The position numbers and the translations under genes are program-made. Of a stretch of DNA of 64,000 nucleotides, positions 45,848 through 54,647 are shown piece by piece (the first letter of the stretch is position 1; each line of letters starts with the position of its first letter). The notes below the pieces were generated by a model that saw only the letters and a program-made list of their open reading frames with translations, did not search any database and was not told where the DNA came from. Source of the stretch: Flexithrix dorotheae DSM 6795 (lineage in GTDB: Bacteria; Bacteroidota; Bacteroidia; Cytophagales; Flammeovirgaceae); the NCBI RefSeq assembly GCF_000379765.1, contig NZ_KB903430.1, positions 406,945 through 470,944 of the forward strand, given 5' to 3'.

Positions 45848-45873
45848 AAACTGCAACATTATTCCTGCAGTTT
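45848..45873. promoter_or_regulatory. Inverted repeat AAACTGCA-N10-TGCAGTTT
   Basis: Perfect 8-bp arms separated by 10 bases, without T-run. It could be an operator for the lipoprotein gene that starts at 46057. Confidence 0.3.
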
Positions 45874-45961
45874 CCGAATTATCATTTATCTGGAATAGAA
45901 GAAGATCAAAAATTTAATTTCCAGCTAGCCGTAAGTTGTTTTAGCTATTAAGTGATTTATC

Positions 45962-45980
45962 TTAGAAAACGCGTTTCTAA
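45962..45980. promoter_or_regulatory. Near-perfect palindrome TTAGAAA-ACGCG-TTTCTAA
   Basis: Perfect 18-bp palindrome apart from one extra A, about 80 bp upstream of the lipoprotein gene at 46057. Candidate operator. Confidence 0.3.
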
Positions 45981-46056
45981 AGAACCACTTCCCTTAATAT
46001 TTTTTCTAAAAAACCCAAAGCCAGGTTAAAACACATTTCACACGTACAACTTTTTT

Positions 46057-47529
46057 ATGAAACTAGTGTCAAAACTATTAATTGGTATCATGGTGATAGC
46101 CAATTTTATCTCCTGCAATGACGAGGATGAACCACAGGTAACCCCAATTTCACAACCCGTTAAAATTCAATTTGGTGAAGATGATTCGATCCCTGAAAAT
46201 GGAGGATCAAAAGAAATTTTCCTCCAATTTGATAAGGCTGCTCCTTCCGATGGAGAAATCACATTGGAAGTAGAATCTGATTTCCCGGACGATTTTGAAA
46301 CCAGTCCTGAAATTGCTGAAAATCTATTGAAAATACCTATTGAAAAAGGTAAAAAAACAGTATCTTTTGATTTTATTCCCGTCAATAATTCTGTCCTGGG
46401 ATCAGATAGGGCAATAAATTTTAAAATACTGGAACTTAGCAAGGGATTTGAACCGGGCATTAAGAACAGTTTAAAAATTATTCTGGTGGAGGATGAGGAA
46501 AGAGTCACTGCTTCCTTTTCAGAAGCCTCTTCCAGCCTTCTTGAAACTGAGTTAAAAGGAACCATAATCCAGATTAATTTGTCTGGTCCTGCTCCAGGCG
46601 AAGGGTCCATTACCTTAAAAATAGAGGAAGGTTTTCAAAATGGTAATTTTCAGACCGAGCCAAAATTCAATTCAGAAGGAAAGTTAAAAATCGTAGTGCC
46701 ATTGGGTGCAACTACAGCCAGTTTCCAGGTAACCCCAATACATAACAATGTATTATCTGGCCATCAGCTTTTCAAATTTTCAATTTCAGAAACTGAAGGA
46801 GCCATCACCAAAGGGGAATTAAATAAAAGGGAATTTACAATTCTGGATAATGAATTGGTAGGCAAACCAAAATCCTATGAAGTAATTGGAGGAAACTGGA
46901 AATCCAGAAAGACCTTCTTTTATGAAGCTTCCGGAAAAATCGAGAAAATAGAATGGGAAACCGAGACTCCGGGTAAACGCACAGGAACAGATACCTATTA
47001 TTATAATATTCATGGGCAAATAGAAAAGATTAATCATTTCCCTAATCACGATGAGTATTTTTATTATGAGGATGGCAGAGTCACCCGTTCAGAAGAAATA
47101 GAAAATGGGGAAAAAAGTTCCTACAAGGAATATGACTACGATCCTGCTGGCAACATTGGAGGAGAAGCCGTTTATTACAAACAAAGTTCAGGAGAATTCA
47201 AATTAGGTTTTGTATTTGTATTCCTTTATTTCGATAATGGCAATTTATATAAACAACTGACCTATATTCCGGTAGATACCGAGGAAGAATACGAACTCAT
47301 TTCTACCAGAACTTTTGATAATTACAACAGTAGCTCCAATCCTTTTCCAGTAGAAATTGTTCCAACTATCGCAGCCCAAAAACAGTTGCCAGGTTCTTAT
47401 CAATTGGAAGAAAATGGATTTGATATAACCTACAATTTTTCATATACATTCGATGAAAATGGACACCTAGCCACTCGGTCAGCTTCATCTTCTTCTGGTG
47501 GAGAATCAACTACATATTCATTTTATTAA
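46057..47529 (+). CDS. Lipoprotein with two Calx-β-like domains
   Basis: 490 residues. Lipoprotein signal with Cys20 (NFISCNDE). Two β-sandwich modules (about 35-140 and 148-260) share Calx-β-like features: IPENGGSKEIFLQFDKAAPS with FDFIPVNNSVLGSDRAINFKI, and a second pair GTIIQINLSGPAPGEGSI with FQVTPIHNNVLSGHQLFKF. The C-terminal half has repeated Tyr-rich turns resembling YD repeats (YYYNIHGQIEKI, YFYYEDGRVTR, YDYDPAGNIGG). Surface-exposed adhesion or polysaccharide-binding is plausible, but unproven. It is followed by a strong terminator. Confidence 0.7.
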   Translation: MKLVSKLLIGIMVIANFISCNDEDEPQVTPISQPVKIQFGEDDSIPENGGSKEIFLQFDKAAPSDGEITLEVESDFPDDFETSPEIAENLLKIPIEKGKKTVSFDFIPVNNSVLGSDRAINFKILELSKGFEPGIKNSLKIILVEDEERVTASFSEASSSLLETELKGTIIQINLSGPAPGEGSITLKIEEGFQNGNFQTEPKFNSEGKLKIVVPLGATTASFQVTPIHNNVLSGHQLFKFSISETEGAITKGELNKREFTILDNELVGKPKSYEVIGGNWKSRKTFFYEASGKIEKIEWETETPGKRTGTDTYYYNIHGQIEKINHFPNHDEYFYYEDGRVTRSEEIENGEKSSYKEYDYDPAGNIGGEAVYYKQSSGEFKLGFVFVFLYFDNGNLYKQLTYIPVDTEEEYELISTRTFDNYNSSSNPFPVEIVPTIAAQKQLPGSYQLEENGFDITYNFSYTFDENGHLATRSASSSSGGESTTYSFY

Positions 47530-47552
47530 TTTTATTTGAAGCAAACATTTTT

Positions 47553-47590
47553 AGTGCTGTGGCTATTATTTGGCTACAGCACTTTTTTTG
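47553..47590 (+). terminator. Terminator after the Calx-β lipoprotein gene
   Basis: AGTGCTGTGGC (47553-47563) / GCTACAGCACT (47573-47583) with one G-T pair, followed by TTTTTTT. Confidence 0.8.
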
Positions 47591-47632
47591 TTTTTTGGGG
47601 AATTTCAATTCTATACATCCTTACTCCTATTC

Positions 47633-47662
47633 TTTAAAAATTAATTTTAACCGCTATATTTG
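47633..47662 (+). promoter_or_regulatory. Predicted glyS promoter
   Basis: TTTA (47633-47636) and TATATTTG (47655-47662, perfect TAnnTTTG) spaced 18 bases. The start site would lie at or a few bases before the glyS ATG (47667), suggesting a very short or absent 5' leader. Confidence 0.45.
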
Positions 47663-47666
47663 CGCC

Positions 47667-49145
47667 ATGGCAAAGAATGACAAGAAACAGGAGAACACAG
47701 TATTACAAAAAGTAATTGCTCATGCTAAGGAATACGGGTTTGTATTCCCCTCCAGTGAAATTTATGATGGTTTGCAGGCGGTATATGATTACGGCTCGAA
47801 TGGGGTTGAATTGAAAAATAACCTCAAACAATTTTGGTGGAAAGCTATGACCCAGCTCAATGATAATATTGTAGGGATAGATGCTTCTATTTTTATGCAT
47901 CCCACCACCTGGAAGGCTTCTGGTCACGTGGATAGTTTTAACGATCCCATGCTGGATAATAAAGATTCTAAAAAGAGATACAGAGCCGATAATTTGCTTG
48001 AAGATAAAGCCGATGAATATAGAAAGGCTGGTGATGAGGCCAGGGCTGATGATTTAATCAAAAAAATGAACCAATTGCTGGAAGCTGAAGATTTAGCTGG
48101 TGTTCATGATTTGATTATGGAAGAAGGCATTACCTGTCCTATTTCGGGAACAGCAAACTGGACCGAAGTAAGACAATTTAACTTAATGTTTTCTACCCAG
48201 ACTGGTGCCATTGCAGATGCTGCCAGCACCATCTTCCTTAGACCGGAAACTGCTCAGGGTATTTTCGTAAACTTTCTGAACGTGCAAAAATCTGCCAGAA
48301 TGAAAGTGCCTTTTGGAATTGCCCAGATTGGTAAGGCTTTCAGAAATGAAATCATTGCCCGTCAGTTTATTTTCAGGATGAGGGAATTCGAGCAAATGGA
48401 AATGCAATTTTTCGTAAGGCCAGGTTCGGAAATGGAATGGTATGAGAAATGGAAGGCGCAAAGAATGGCATGGCATACCGTATTGGGAACTGATCCTGAA
48501 AAATTAAGATTTCACGATCATGATAAATTGGCGCATTATGCCAATGCTGCTGCTGATATAGAATTCGAATTTCCTTTCGGTTTCAAAGAAATAGAAGGTA
48601 TTCATTCCAGAACTGATTTTGATTTAAGCAAGCACCAGGAATATTCAAGGAAGAAACAACAATATTTCGATCCTGAAATTAATCAGAATTATGTGCCTTA
48701 TGTAGTAGAAACTTCAATAGGTGCCGACAGGTTATTCCTCTCTACTCTTTGTAATGCATTTACTGAAGAAGAAGTTGGAGAAGGAGATAAGGTGAAAACC
48801 AGAACTTACTTTAAGTTCAATCCGGCAATTGCTCCGGTTAAGGCGGCTATTTTACCTTTAACTAAGAAGGACGGACTTCCTGAAAAGGCAAAAGCCCTTT
48901 ATAATGACCTGAAATTTGATCATAATATTTTCTATGAAGAACAGGCTGCCATTGGGAAAAGATATACCAGACAGGATTTAATCGGTACTCCATTCTGTTT
49001 CACAATTGATCACCAGACACTTGAAGATGATACGGTGACTTTAAGACACAGGGATTCTACAGCACAGGAAAGGATGAGTATCAGTAAAGTAAAAGAATGG
49101 TTAGGCGAACAGGTTTCAATGACTAATCTGCTAAAAAAATTGTAA
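47667..49145 (+). CDS. glyS: Glycine--tRNA ligase, eukaryotic/archaeal-type single chain
   Basis: 492 residues. The ORF is open to 47559, but the ATG at 47667 gives MAKNDKKQENTVLQK, a typical cytosolic start, while the 36-residue extension is hydrophobic and unlike the family. A class II aminoacyl-tRNA synthetase: motif 1-like FPSSEIYDGLQAVYDYGSNG, SGHVDSFNDPM, GITCPISG, motif 2 RNEIIARQFIFRMREFEQME, and motif 3 GADRLFLSTLC. Charges tRNA-Gly. Monocistronic with own terminator. Confidence 0.95.
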   Translation: MAKNDKKQENTVLQKVIAHAKEYGFVFPSSEIYDGLQAVYDYGSNGVELKNNLKQFWWKAMTQLNDNIVGIDASIFMHPTTWKASGHVDSFNDPMLDNKDSKKRYRADNLLEDKADEYRKAGDEARADDLIKKMNQLLEAEDLAGVHDLIMEEGITCPISGTANWTEVRQFNLMFSTQTGAIADAASTIFLRPETAQGIFVNFLNVQKSARMKVPFGIAQIGKAFRNEIIARQFIFRMREFEQMEMQFFVRPGSEMEWYEKWKAQRMAWHTVLGTDPEKLRFHDHDKLAHYANAAADIEFEFPFGFKEIEGIHSRTDFDLSKHQEYSRKKQQYFDPEINQNYVPYVVETSIGADRLFLSTLCNAFTEEEVGEGDKVKTRTYFKFNPAIAPVKAAILPLTKKDGLPEKAKALYNDLKFDHNIFYEEQAAIGKRYTRQDLIGTPFCFTIDHQTLEDDTVTLRHRDSTAQERMSISKVKEWLGEQVSMTNLLKKL

Positions 49146-49170
49146 TTTTACTTATTGAAGTAAAACCTCA

Positions 49171-49210
49171 AAAAAAGTCTTCCAAAGTAAATTTGGAAGA
49201 CTTTTTTTAT
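49171..49210 (+). terminator. Terminator after glyS
   Basis: Perfect 16-bp stem (49171-49186 and 49192-49207) with a 5-base loop and a T-run. Confidence 0.85.
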
Positions 49211-49340
49211 CTTAAAGGCGTTTAAATGCTCAATATTAGATTTGGGATGAATTATTGTCTGAAGCCTGATATTTGCTTTTATGAAATTTACAATTCAATT
49301 TAACACTTTACTTTAAATAGCTCTGGAGCTTTGATTTACA

Positions 49341-49961
49341 ATGACAAATAACACTAATAATTCCACCTCAGGACTTTCCTATTTCATCAATAAAATATTA
49401 CCCAAGGTGGAAATGACCGGGCTGGTCATTACCCTCATTGGAGGTTTATTCTGGATCAATAATTACCAGGGGGGTAATAATCTTTTGACCCTTGGGTTGG
49501 TGTTAGTGGCTATTTGTAATTTAATTTTAGGCTTCGGTTCCAGCAATACTGCAATTAAAACCCCTTCTGAAAAACCAAATTTCCTTTATCATGTAATCCT
49601 ACCCAAACTTATCAATCTGGGTATTTCCATAGCTGCTATTGGCACTTTACTGGACCTGCTTTTTCTTCCGGGCAGCAAGCAATTGCTTTTGATTAGCGGA
49701 CTTGGGCTTATGCTTTTACTGATCATCAGGGTGGTAGTAAAGCCTGAATCACTTTTCAAGGAAAATATTGATAAGAAACTGGTCTTTTTTGCACTTCTAT
49801 CCATCTACCTTTGGCAAATGGAGCCGCTAAGTCTTTATCTCATAAAATATAAAGGTCATCCGGAATTGATTAACTTGTTTGAGCTCAGTCTGCAGGATCC
49901 TGAAAACCCTAAATACCGGAATGCCATTCAGGAATATAAAACAAAAAACTTGTTGTATTAA
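49341..49961 (+). CDS. Polytopic membrane protein of unknown function
   Basis: 206 residues with about five hydrophobic segments: two pairs (about 23-45, 46-66 and 89-108, 112-132) and one near 145-165. Two similar halves can be seen: ILPKVEMTGLVITLIGGLFW and ILPKLINLGISIAAIGTLLD, indicating an internal duplication of a two-helix unit. Family not recognised. Confidence 0.65.
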   Translation: MTNNTNNSTSGLSYFINKILPKVEMTGLVITLIGGLFWINNYQGGNNLLTLGLVLVAICNLILGFGSSNTAIKTPSEKPNFLYHVILPKLINLGISIAAIGTLLDLLFLPGSKQLLLISGLGLMLLLIIRVVVKPESLFKENIDKKLVFFALLSIYLWQMEPLSLYLIKYKGHPELINLFELSLQDPENPKYRNAIQEYKTKNLLY

Positions 49962-50023
49962 AAAATGGCAGAATTCTAATCATCAGGAATTTTCAATTCA
50001 AACACAAATTATAAAAATATCTG

Positions 50024-50048
50024 GGAGGCTTTAAGAGCCTCCTTTTTT
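50024..50048 (+). terminator. Terminator after the duplicated membrane protein
   Basis: GGAGGCT (50024-50030) / AGCCTCC (50036-50042) followed by TTTTTT. Confidence 0.8.
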
Positions 50049-50143
50049 GTTTTAGATTCCTCCCCAACCATCCTTTTCAATGCTGGTTTTTTTTCATAGT
50101 TTTAAGAACTGTACTTAAATTTTTAGTGTCAATTTTTCAAATT

Positions 50144-52543
50144 ATGTTCAGGAACTATCTCAAAATTGCCCTTCGTCATTTAACGAGGAATAAAATTTAT
50201 TCCTTTATCAATCTGGCTAGTTTAACTCTTGGCCTAACCTGTTGCTTTCTAATTTTGGTTTTTGTCCGGTTTGAGTTGAGTTTTGATAACTTTCACATCA
50301 ATCAAAATAAAATATTCCGAATTATTCCCACTTCTGTTAAAAAGGGAATAGAAGCCAGACAAACCTGGTCCCCTTCTGCTTTTGGACCGCACCTGAAAGA
50401 AAAGTTTCATGAAATAACCCACTACAGCAGAACTTTGAATTTCGGAGATGATGCCCTGATTAAATATGAAGAAGAAAAACTTGCCAAGGGAGAAGTTTTG
50501 ATGGCGGACAGTGATTTTGTGGAAATGTTCTCTTTTAAAATAATTGAAGGGAACCCCGCTAATTTATTGGTAGAACCGACTTCTATGGTTATTTCCCAAC
50601 GAATCGCAGCACAACATTTTCCAAAGGAAAGCCCATTGGGAAAGGTAGTCTCTTTTAACAAAGATTTTCAGTTTACCATCACCGGAGTTGTGGAAAACCC
50701 ACCAGTTAATTCCCATTTACAATTCGATTATATTCTTCCTTTCACTTCTCTTTCAATCATCTACACAGACTGGATGAGAGAGGATTTTTTTGAAAACTAT
50801 GATTCATGGAACTATCCTACCTATGTAATGGTAGATCATATGGAAAATACCCAGACCATACAACAAGATGCTACCGATTTTCTAAATAAAAAACTAGGTA
50901 GAAACCAGGAAGAATCCACTGGTTATTTTTGGTTTCAACCGCTCCGGGAAATTCATTTTGGTCAAAATATTAGGGGTGATGTCATTACCACCGATAGAAA
51001 TTATATTTATGCTTTTTCAGCGATTGCATTATTTATTCTTCTAATTGCCTGCATCAATTTCATGAATCTTTCCACAGCACGAGCCTTTAAGAGGGCAAAA
51101 GAAGTAGGTATGAGAAAGGCCATGGGAGCATTCAGAGGCCAATTGATTAGCCAGTTTTTAGGAGAAACATTGCTACTGAGTCTTAGCTCGCTTGCACTGT
51201 CCATCCTGCTATTAGAATTGATGATTCCCTGGATAAATGACATGATGGACATCCGGTTGGATTTCATCTATATGGAAAATCTTTCCATTCTCGCAGGTAT
51301 GCTTGGCATTGGTATTCTAACAGGAATTTTGGCTGGAAGCTATCCTGCTTTTTACCTTTCAGCATTTCATCCGGCTAAAGTACTTAAAAGCAACTTAAGT
51401 GGATCGGGTTCTTCTTCAATTAGAAAAGTACTGACCGTTTTCCAATTTGCTATTGCAGCTTTTTTGGTAATTTTCACTATCACAGTGTATGAACAAATGA
51501 GCTTTATGAAAACCAGTAAGTTGGGTTTTGAAAAAGAACAGGTAATTTTTTTCTATCCAACTGCTGAAATTACCAGGAATTACGAGGTATTTAAACAAAA
51601 ACTAAAATCCTTGTCAGGGGTTAAAAATGTAACCCGTTCGAATGGAGTTCCTGGAAAAATGCAGTCTCATTATTCCTATGTAATTCCTGATGAAAATGGA
51701 GAAGAGTTTAAAACCAATATCAATACGCTTATCCTTGATCAAGAATATATGGAAGTAATGGGTCTTGAACTCGCAGATGGACGGAACCTGAATGAGGAAA
51801 TAGCTTCTGACATAAAAAAGGGCTATCTGGTAAATGAAACCGCAGTTAAAAAATTTAATATAAAAAACCCTGTAGGAAAAGAATTCGCTGTATTCCAGCC
51901 TGACCGACCACTGGATGGCAAAATCGTAGGCGTGGTAAAAGATTTTCACTATAAATCGCTTCAAAATCAGATTGATCCGCTGGCCATGTGGATTAGCCCT
52001 GAAAACACCTGGATGATTGCTTTAAAACTGCAAAGTGAAAACCTGGAAAAGGACCTTGCAGCCATAAAAAAAGTTTATGCGGAATTTGCTCCGGAGTTTC
52101 CTTTCGATTATAAATTCCTGGATGACGATTTTGATAATCTTTATAAAAAAGAAGAAAATTTGGGCAACTTGCTGGGTGCTTTTTCGGTTTTGGCCATTTT
52201 AGTAGCCTGCCTGGGCTTATTTGGATTAACTGCTTTTATGGCAGAGCAAAGGACTAAGGAAATTGGGGTTCGTAAGGTATTGGGAGCATCTGTAAAAAGT
52301 ATAATTTTACTTTTGTCCAGGGATTTCTCCAAATTGGTAATTATTGCTTTTTTAATGGTAATTCCGGTGGCCTGGTACCTGATTAATAAATGGCTAACAG
52401 ATTTTGCCTATAGAATTGACTTCGGGTACGAAATTTTTCTGACTTCAGGGGTGCTTATTCTGCTATTTGCCTGGCTAACCACCAGTTATCAATCAGTAAA
52501 AGCAGCTATAGTAAATCCGGTAGATTCTCTTAAGGACGAATAA
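50144..52543 (+). CDS. ABC transporter permease, FtsX/MacB type
   Basis: 799 residues from the ATG at 50144 (an in-frame GTG at 50126 adds six residues not fitting the family). The start MFRNYLKIALRHLTRNKIYS is typical. Topology: one N-terminal helix, a MacB-like periplasmic domain, FtsX core with three helices (about 290-410), another periplasmic domain and a second FtsX core (about 680-795, AEQRTKEIGVRKVLGASVKS). The duplicated FtsX form is common in Bacteroidota. No ATPase gene is adjacent, so the nucleotide-binding partner is elsewhere. Substrate unknown. Confidence 0.9.
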   Translation: MFRNYLKIALRHLTRNKIYSFINLASLTLGLTCCFLILVFVRFELSFDNFHINQNKIFRIIPTSVKKGIEARQTWSPSAFGPHLKEKFHEITHYSRTLNFGDDALIKYEEEKLAKGEVLMADSDFVEMFSFKIIEGNPANLLVEPTSMVISQRIAAQHFPKESPLGKVVSFNKDFQFTITGVVENPPVNSHLQFDYILPFTSLSIIYTDWMREDFFENYDSWNYPTYVMVDHMENTQTIQQDATDFLNKKLGRNQEESTGYFWFQPLREIHFGQNIRGDVITTDRNYIYAFSAIALFILLIACINFMNLSTARAFKRAKEVGMRKAMGAFRGQLISQFLGETLLLSLSSLALSILLLELMIPWINDMMDIRLDFIYMENLSILAGMLGIGILTGILAGSYPAFYLSAFHPAKVLKSNLSGSGSSSIRKVLTVFQFAIAAFLVIFTITVYEQMSFMKTSKLGFEKEQVIFFYPTAEITRNYEVFKQKLKSLSGVKNVTRSNGVPGKMQSHYSYVIPDENGEEFKTNINTLILDQEYMEVMGLELADGRNLNEEIASDIKKGYLVNETAVKKFNIKNPVGKEFAVFQPDRPLDGKIVGVVKDFHYKSLQNQIDPLAMWISPENTWMIALKLQSENLEKDLAAIKKVYAEFAPEFPFDYKFLDDDFDNLYKKEENLGNLLGAFSVLAILVACLGLFGLTAFMAEQRTKEIGVRKVLGASVKSIILLLSRDFSKLVIIAFLMVIPVAWYLINKWLTDFAYRIDFGYEIFLTSGVLILLFAWLTTSYQSVKAAIVNPVDSLKDE

Positions 52544-52547
52544 AAGC

Positions 52548-52580
52548 AAAAAAGGGAAGCCCTTAAGCCTTCCCTTTTTT
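52548..52580. terminator. Bidirectional terminator overlapping the methyltransferase 3' end
   Basis: AAAAAAGGGAAG (52548-52559) / CTTCCCTTTTTT (52569-52580), perfect 12-bp stem. The right arm encodes the C-terminal GKKGKA of the methyltransferase. Confidence 0.8.
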
Positions 52581-53306
52581 GCCAACCCTCAAAATAATTG
52601 GAAATATCACCTTGATTTTTTCAGTCCCTCCCCAGGCATTTTTTAATTTCTCTTGAATTATATCAACAGGATTTTCCCTATTCTGACTGATATAATGTTT
52701 CACAGATGACCAGGTGTTTAGGTACCCAATCAATTGCTCAAAAGTCCAATGGAGTTCAATTTCAAATGCTGGAGTTTCTATTTCCCTGAAAGGAAATGGA
52801 ATGGTTTGATAACCGGCATCAATGTGCCTTCTTTCCTTATCCCAATATTTGCCCACCACCTCAGTGTAGAAATGATGGATTATTTCATTCAAATGAGGCG
52901 GTATTTGAATAGTAGAATAGCCAATTGCCACAAAAATACCTTCAGGCTTAAGTACTTTTTTTACTGCCGGATAAAATCCATCAAAATCGAACCAGTGAAT
53001 GGCCTGTGCTACGGAAATAAGATCAAATGAATTTTCAGGAAAGGCTGCATTTTCCGCCTGCTCTACTTTATATGTAATTCGATCGTGCGGAACAGCATTT
53101 TTGATCTGGTTGGCACTTAAATCAGTAGCCCAGACCCGGTCAAAATATTCAGCAAGTTCCACTGCAAATTGCCCATTTCCAGTACCACAATCCCAGGCTT
53201 GCTTTTTTTCTTCCACCAGAGCAATTAGAAATTCAATGGCTTCTCTGGGATAGCTGGGCCTGTAAAGGGCATATTCTTTCGACTTATCAGAGAAATTATC
53301 GATCAT
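52563..53306 (-). CDS. Class I SAM-dependent methyltransferase
   Basis: 247 residues with a single Rossmann-like methyltransferase domain. Motif I is DCGTGNGQFAVELAEY (about 39-54); AVPHDRITY with acidic motif and SFDLISVAQAIHWFDF (post-I/motif II) are seen. Substrate unknown. It is the third gene of an operon with the FMN reductase (9 bases) and MarR-type regulator. Confidence 0.92.
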   Translation of the reverse strand: MIDNFSDKSKEYALYRPSYPREAIEFLIALVEEKKQAWDCGTGNGQFAVELAEYFDRVWATDLSANQIKNAVPHDRITYKVEQAENAAFPENSFDLISVAQAIHWFDFDGFYPAVKKVLKPEGIFVAIGYSTIQIPPHLNEIIHHFYTEVVGKYWDKERRHIDAGYQTIPFPFREIETPAFEIELHWTFEQLIGYLNTWSSVKHYISQNRENPVDIIQEKLKNAWGGTEKIKVIFPIILRVGKKGKA

Positions 53307-53315
53307 TTTGCCGGC

Positions 53316-53876
53316 TTATTTTCCTACTTTTTCCAAAGGTAAAACCGCATTTTCAAATGTGCCCAGTTTTAATTTAAATTCTTCTAAAAGTGGTTCGTCC
53401 GTAATTCCGTTTTCTTCTGAAAAATTATCATTGAAAAAAGGAAGGGAAAAAGTGGCAATTGTATTTTTATTGGCCAGCTGGAAGCGATTTAAAGCAATAT
53501 CCAAAACAGTTTTTCCTCCTCTCCCCCCGGGTGAAGTTGCCATTAGCAACATAGGTTTACTTTCCCAGACATCCTTACCCAGGCGGGAAATCCAGTCAAA
53601 AATATTTTTAAAAGCGGCTGAGTAGACTCCGTTGTGTTCCGCAAAAGAGATGATTATCCCATCAGATGCTTTGATCAATGCCTTGAACTTTTGCGCCAGT
53701 TCGGGGATACCCGATTCCTTTTCTCTGTCAATGCTGTAAATAGGCATTTCATAGTCATTTAGGTCAAGGAAAGTGATTTCTGCCTCATCTACCTGGTTTG
53801 CGGTAAATGCTACTAACTTTTGATTGATCGATTGTTTACTATTGCTCGCAGCAAAAGCTAAGATTTTTTTAGTCAT
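53316..53876 (-). CDS. NAD(P)H-dependent FMN reductase (flavodoxin-like)
   Basis: 186 residues. The flavodoxin-fold FMN-binding elements are AASNSKQSINQKL (about 9-21), FAEHNGVYSAAFKN and MLLMATSPGGRGG. Two-electron reduction of quinones, azo compounds or FMN is typical of the family. It overlaps the regulator gene by 4 bases, so it is translationally coupled to it and likely under its control; a quinone/electrophile-detoxifying role is an inference. Confidence 0.9.
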   Translation of the reverse strand: MTKKILAFAASNSKQSINQKLVAFTANQVDEAEITFLDLNDYEMPIYSIDREKESGIPELAQKFKALIKASDGIIISFAEHNGVYSAAFKNIFDWISRLGKDVWESKPMLLMATSPGGRGGKTVLDIALNRFQLANKNTIATFSLPFFNDNFSEENGITDEPLLEEFKLKLGTFENAVLPLEKVGK

Positions 53877-54301
53877 GATTTATTTGATCTTAATTTTGAT
53901 ATCAATTGATTTAATAATTTCAACTCCTGTTCCCCCAGGTTTTCCATCATGGGTTTATGGATTGTATTTACCTTTTTATTTAATTTTCTAAGTAGTTTAA
54001 TTCCTTCTTCGGTAATGGTAATATCCATTTTCCTTCGATTAGTACAACACTCACACCTGTTCACATAGCCTTTTGCCAAAAGCTTATCAATTATTCGGGT
54101 CACATTACTCGATCTTTGCACCATCCCTTCCAGAATTTCCTGGACAGTTAGTGGCTTTCCATTAGCCGTTTTCAATATAAGTAACACATTATACTGCGGT
54201 TCGGTTATGCCAAATTCTTTCAATTCCAAACTAACCTGATCCGTAACCCAATGGCCCATTGTGATGATTTTGTGAATGGTTTCGAAATAGGTATTATTCA
54301 T
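53873..54301 (-). CDS. MarR family regulator with Cys-rich wing
   Basis: 142 residues. Winged-helix MarR pattern: helix-turn-helix LTVQEILEGMVQRSSNVTRI (about 51-70) and a wing with NRRKMDITITEEG. Three Cys (C83, C85, C86) lie directly before the conserved NRR of the wing; one is common in relatives (CPxNRR), two are extra. Such cysteines are used for redox or electrophile sensing in some MarR-type repressors. A candidate operator lies 41-54 bases upstream of the start. Operon: regulator, FMN reductase, methyltransferase. Confidence 0.9.
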   Translation of the reverse strand: MNNTYFETIHKIITMGHWVTDQVSLELKEFGITEPQYNVLLILKTANGKPLTVQEILEGMVQRSSNVTRIIDKLLAKGYVNRCECCTNRRKMDITITEEGIKLLRKLNKKVNTIHKPMMENLGEQELKLLNQLISKLRSNKS

Positions 54302-54647
54302 ATTTACATCATTAGAATTGTAAAAATAGATTCATACAACTATTGTACATACAATAATAATCCCAACAAAGTTCAACTTCCAGATAATATATTTTTAAAC
54401 AAGTCTTAAAAGGACCAGAATTTTCACCAATAATTGAAATAGTACTGTGGTAAAGACGTATTTCTAGAGCTACTAGCCCAAAATAAGCATAATATTACAG
54501 CAACTGAAGATACTGATTAACCATACAAAACTAGAAACAACTATTTCACGCCTGTGGTAATTAGTAAACAAATATCAATCTTCTGTTGTATGGTTTAGAT
54601 TTCTAATTAAAAAAAGTTACTTTAATATAAAATTCTAAAGGTTCATC
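54302..54647. other. 346-base divergent region of marR and the histidine kinase gene
   Basis: Contains the palindrome at 54342-54355 and a looser copy nearer the start. No gene supported. Confidence 0.55.
54342..54355. promoter_or_regulatory. Candidate MarR operator
   Basis: ATTGTA-CA-TACAAT, perfect 6-bp inverted repeat 41 bp upstream of the MarR ATG. A looser second copy, ATTGTA (54317-54322) and TACAAC (54335-54340), lies closer to the gene. The paired sites fit autoregulation. Confidence 0.45.

Larger units (their letters stand above)
45582..46056. other. 475-base intergenic region with two palindromes
   Basis: No gene supported. It contains two inverted repeats, at 45848-45873 and 45962-45980, listed next. 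Confidence 0.5.

Noticed and set aside
47559-47666. 36-codon N-terminal extension of glyS
   Set aside because: Hydrophobic, unlike GlyRS; a better start and promoter lie at 47667.
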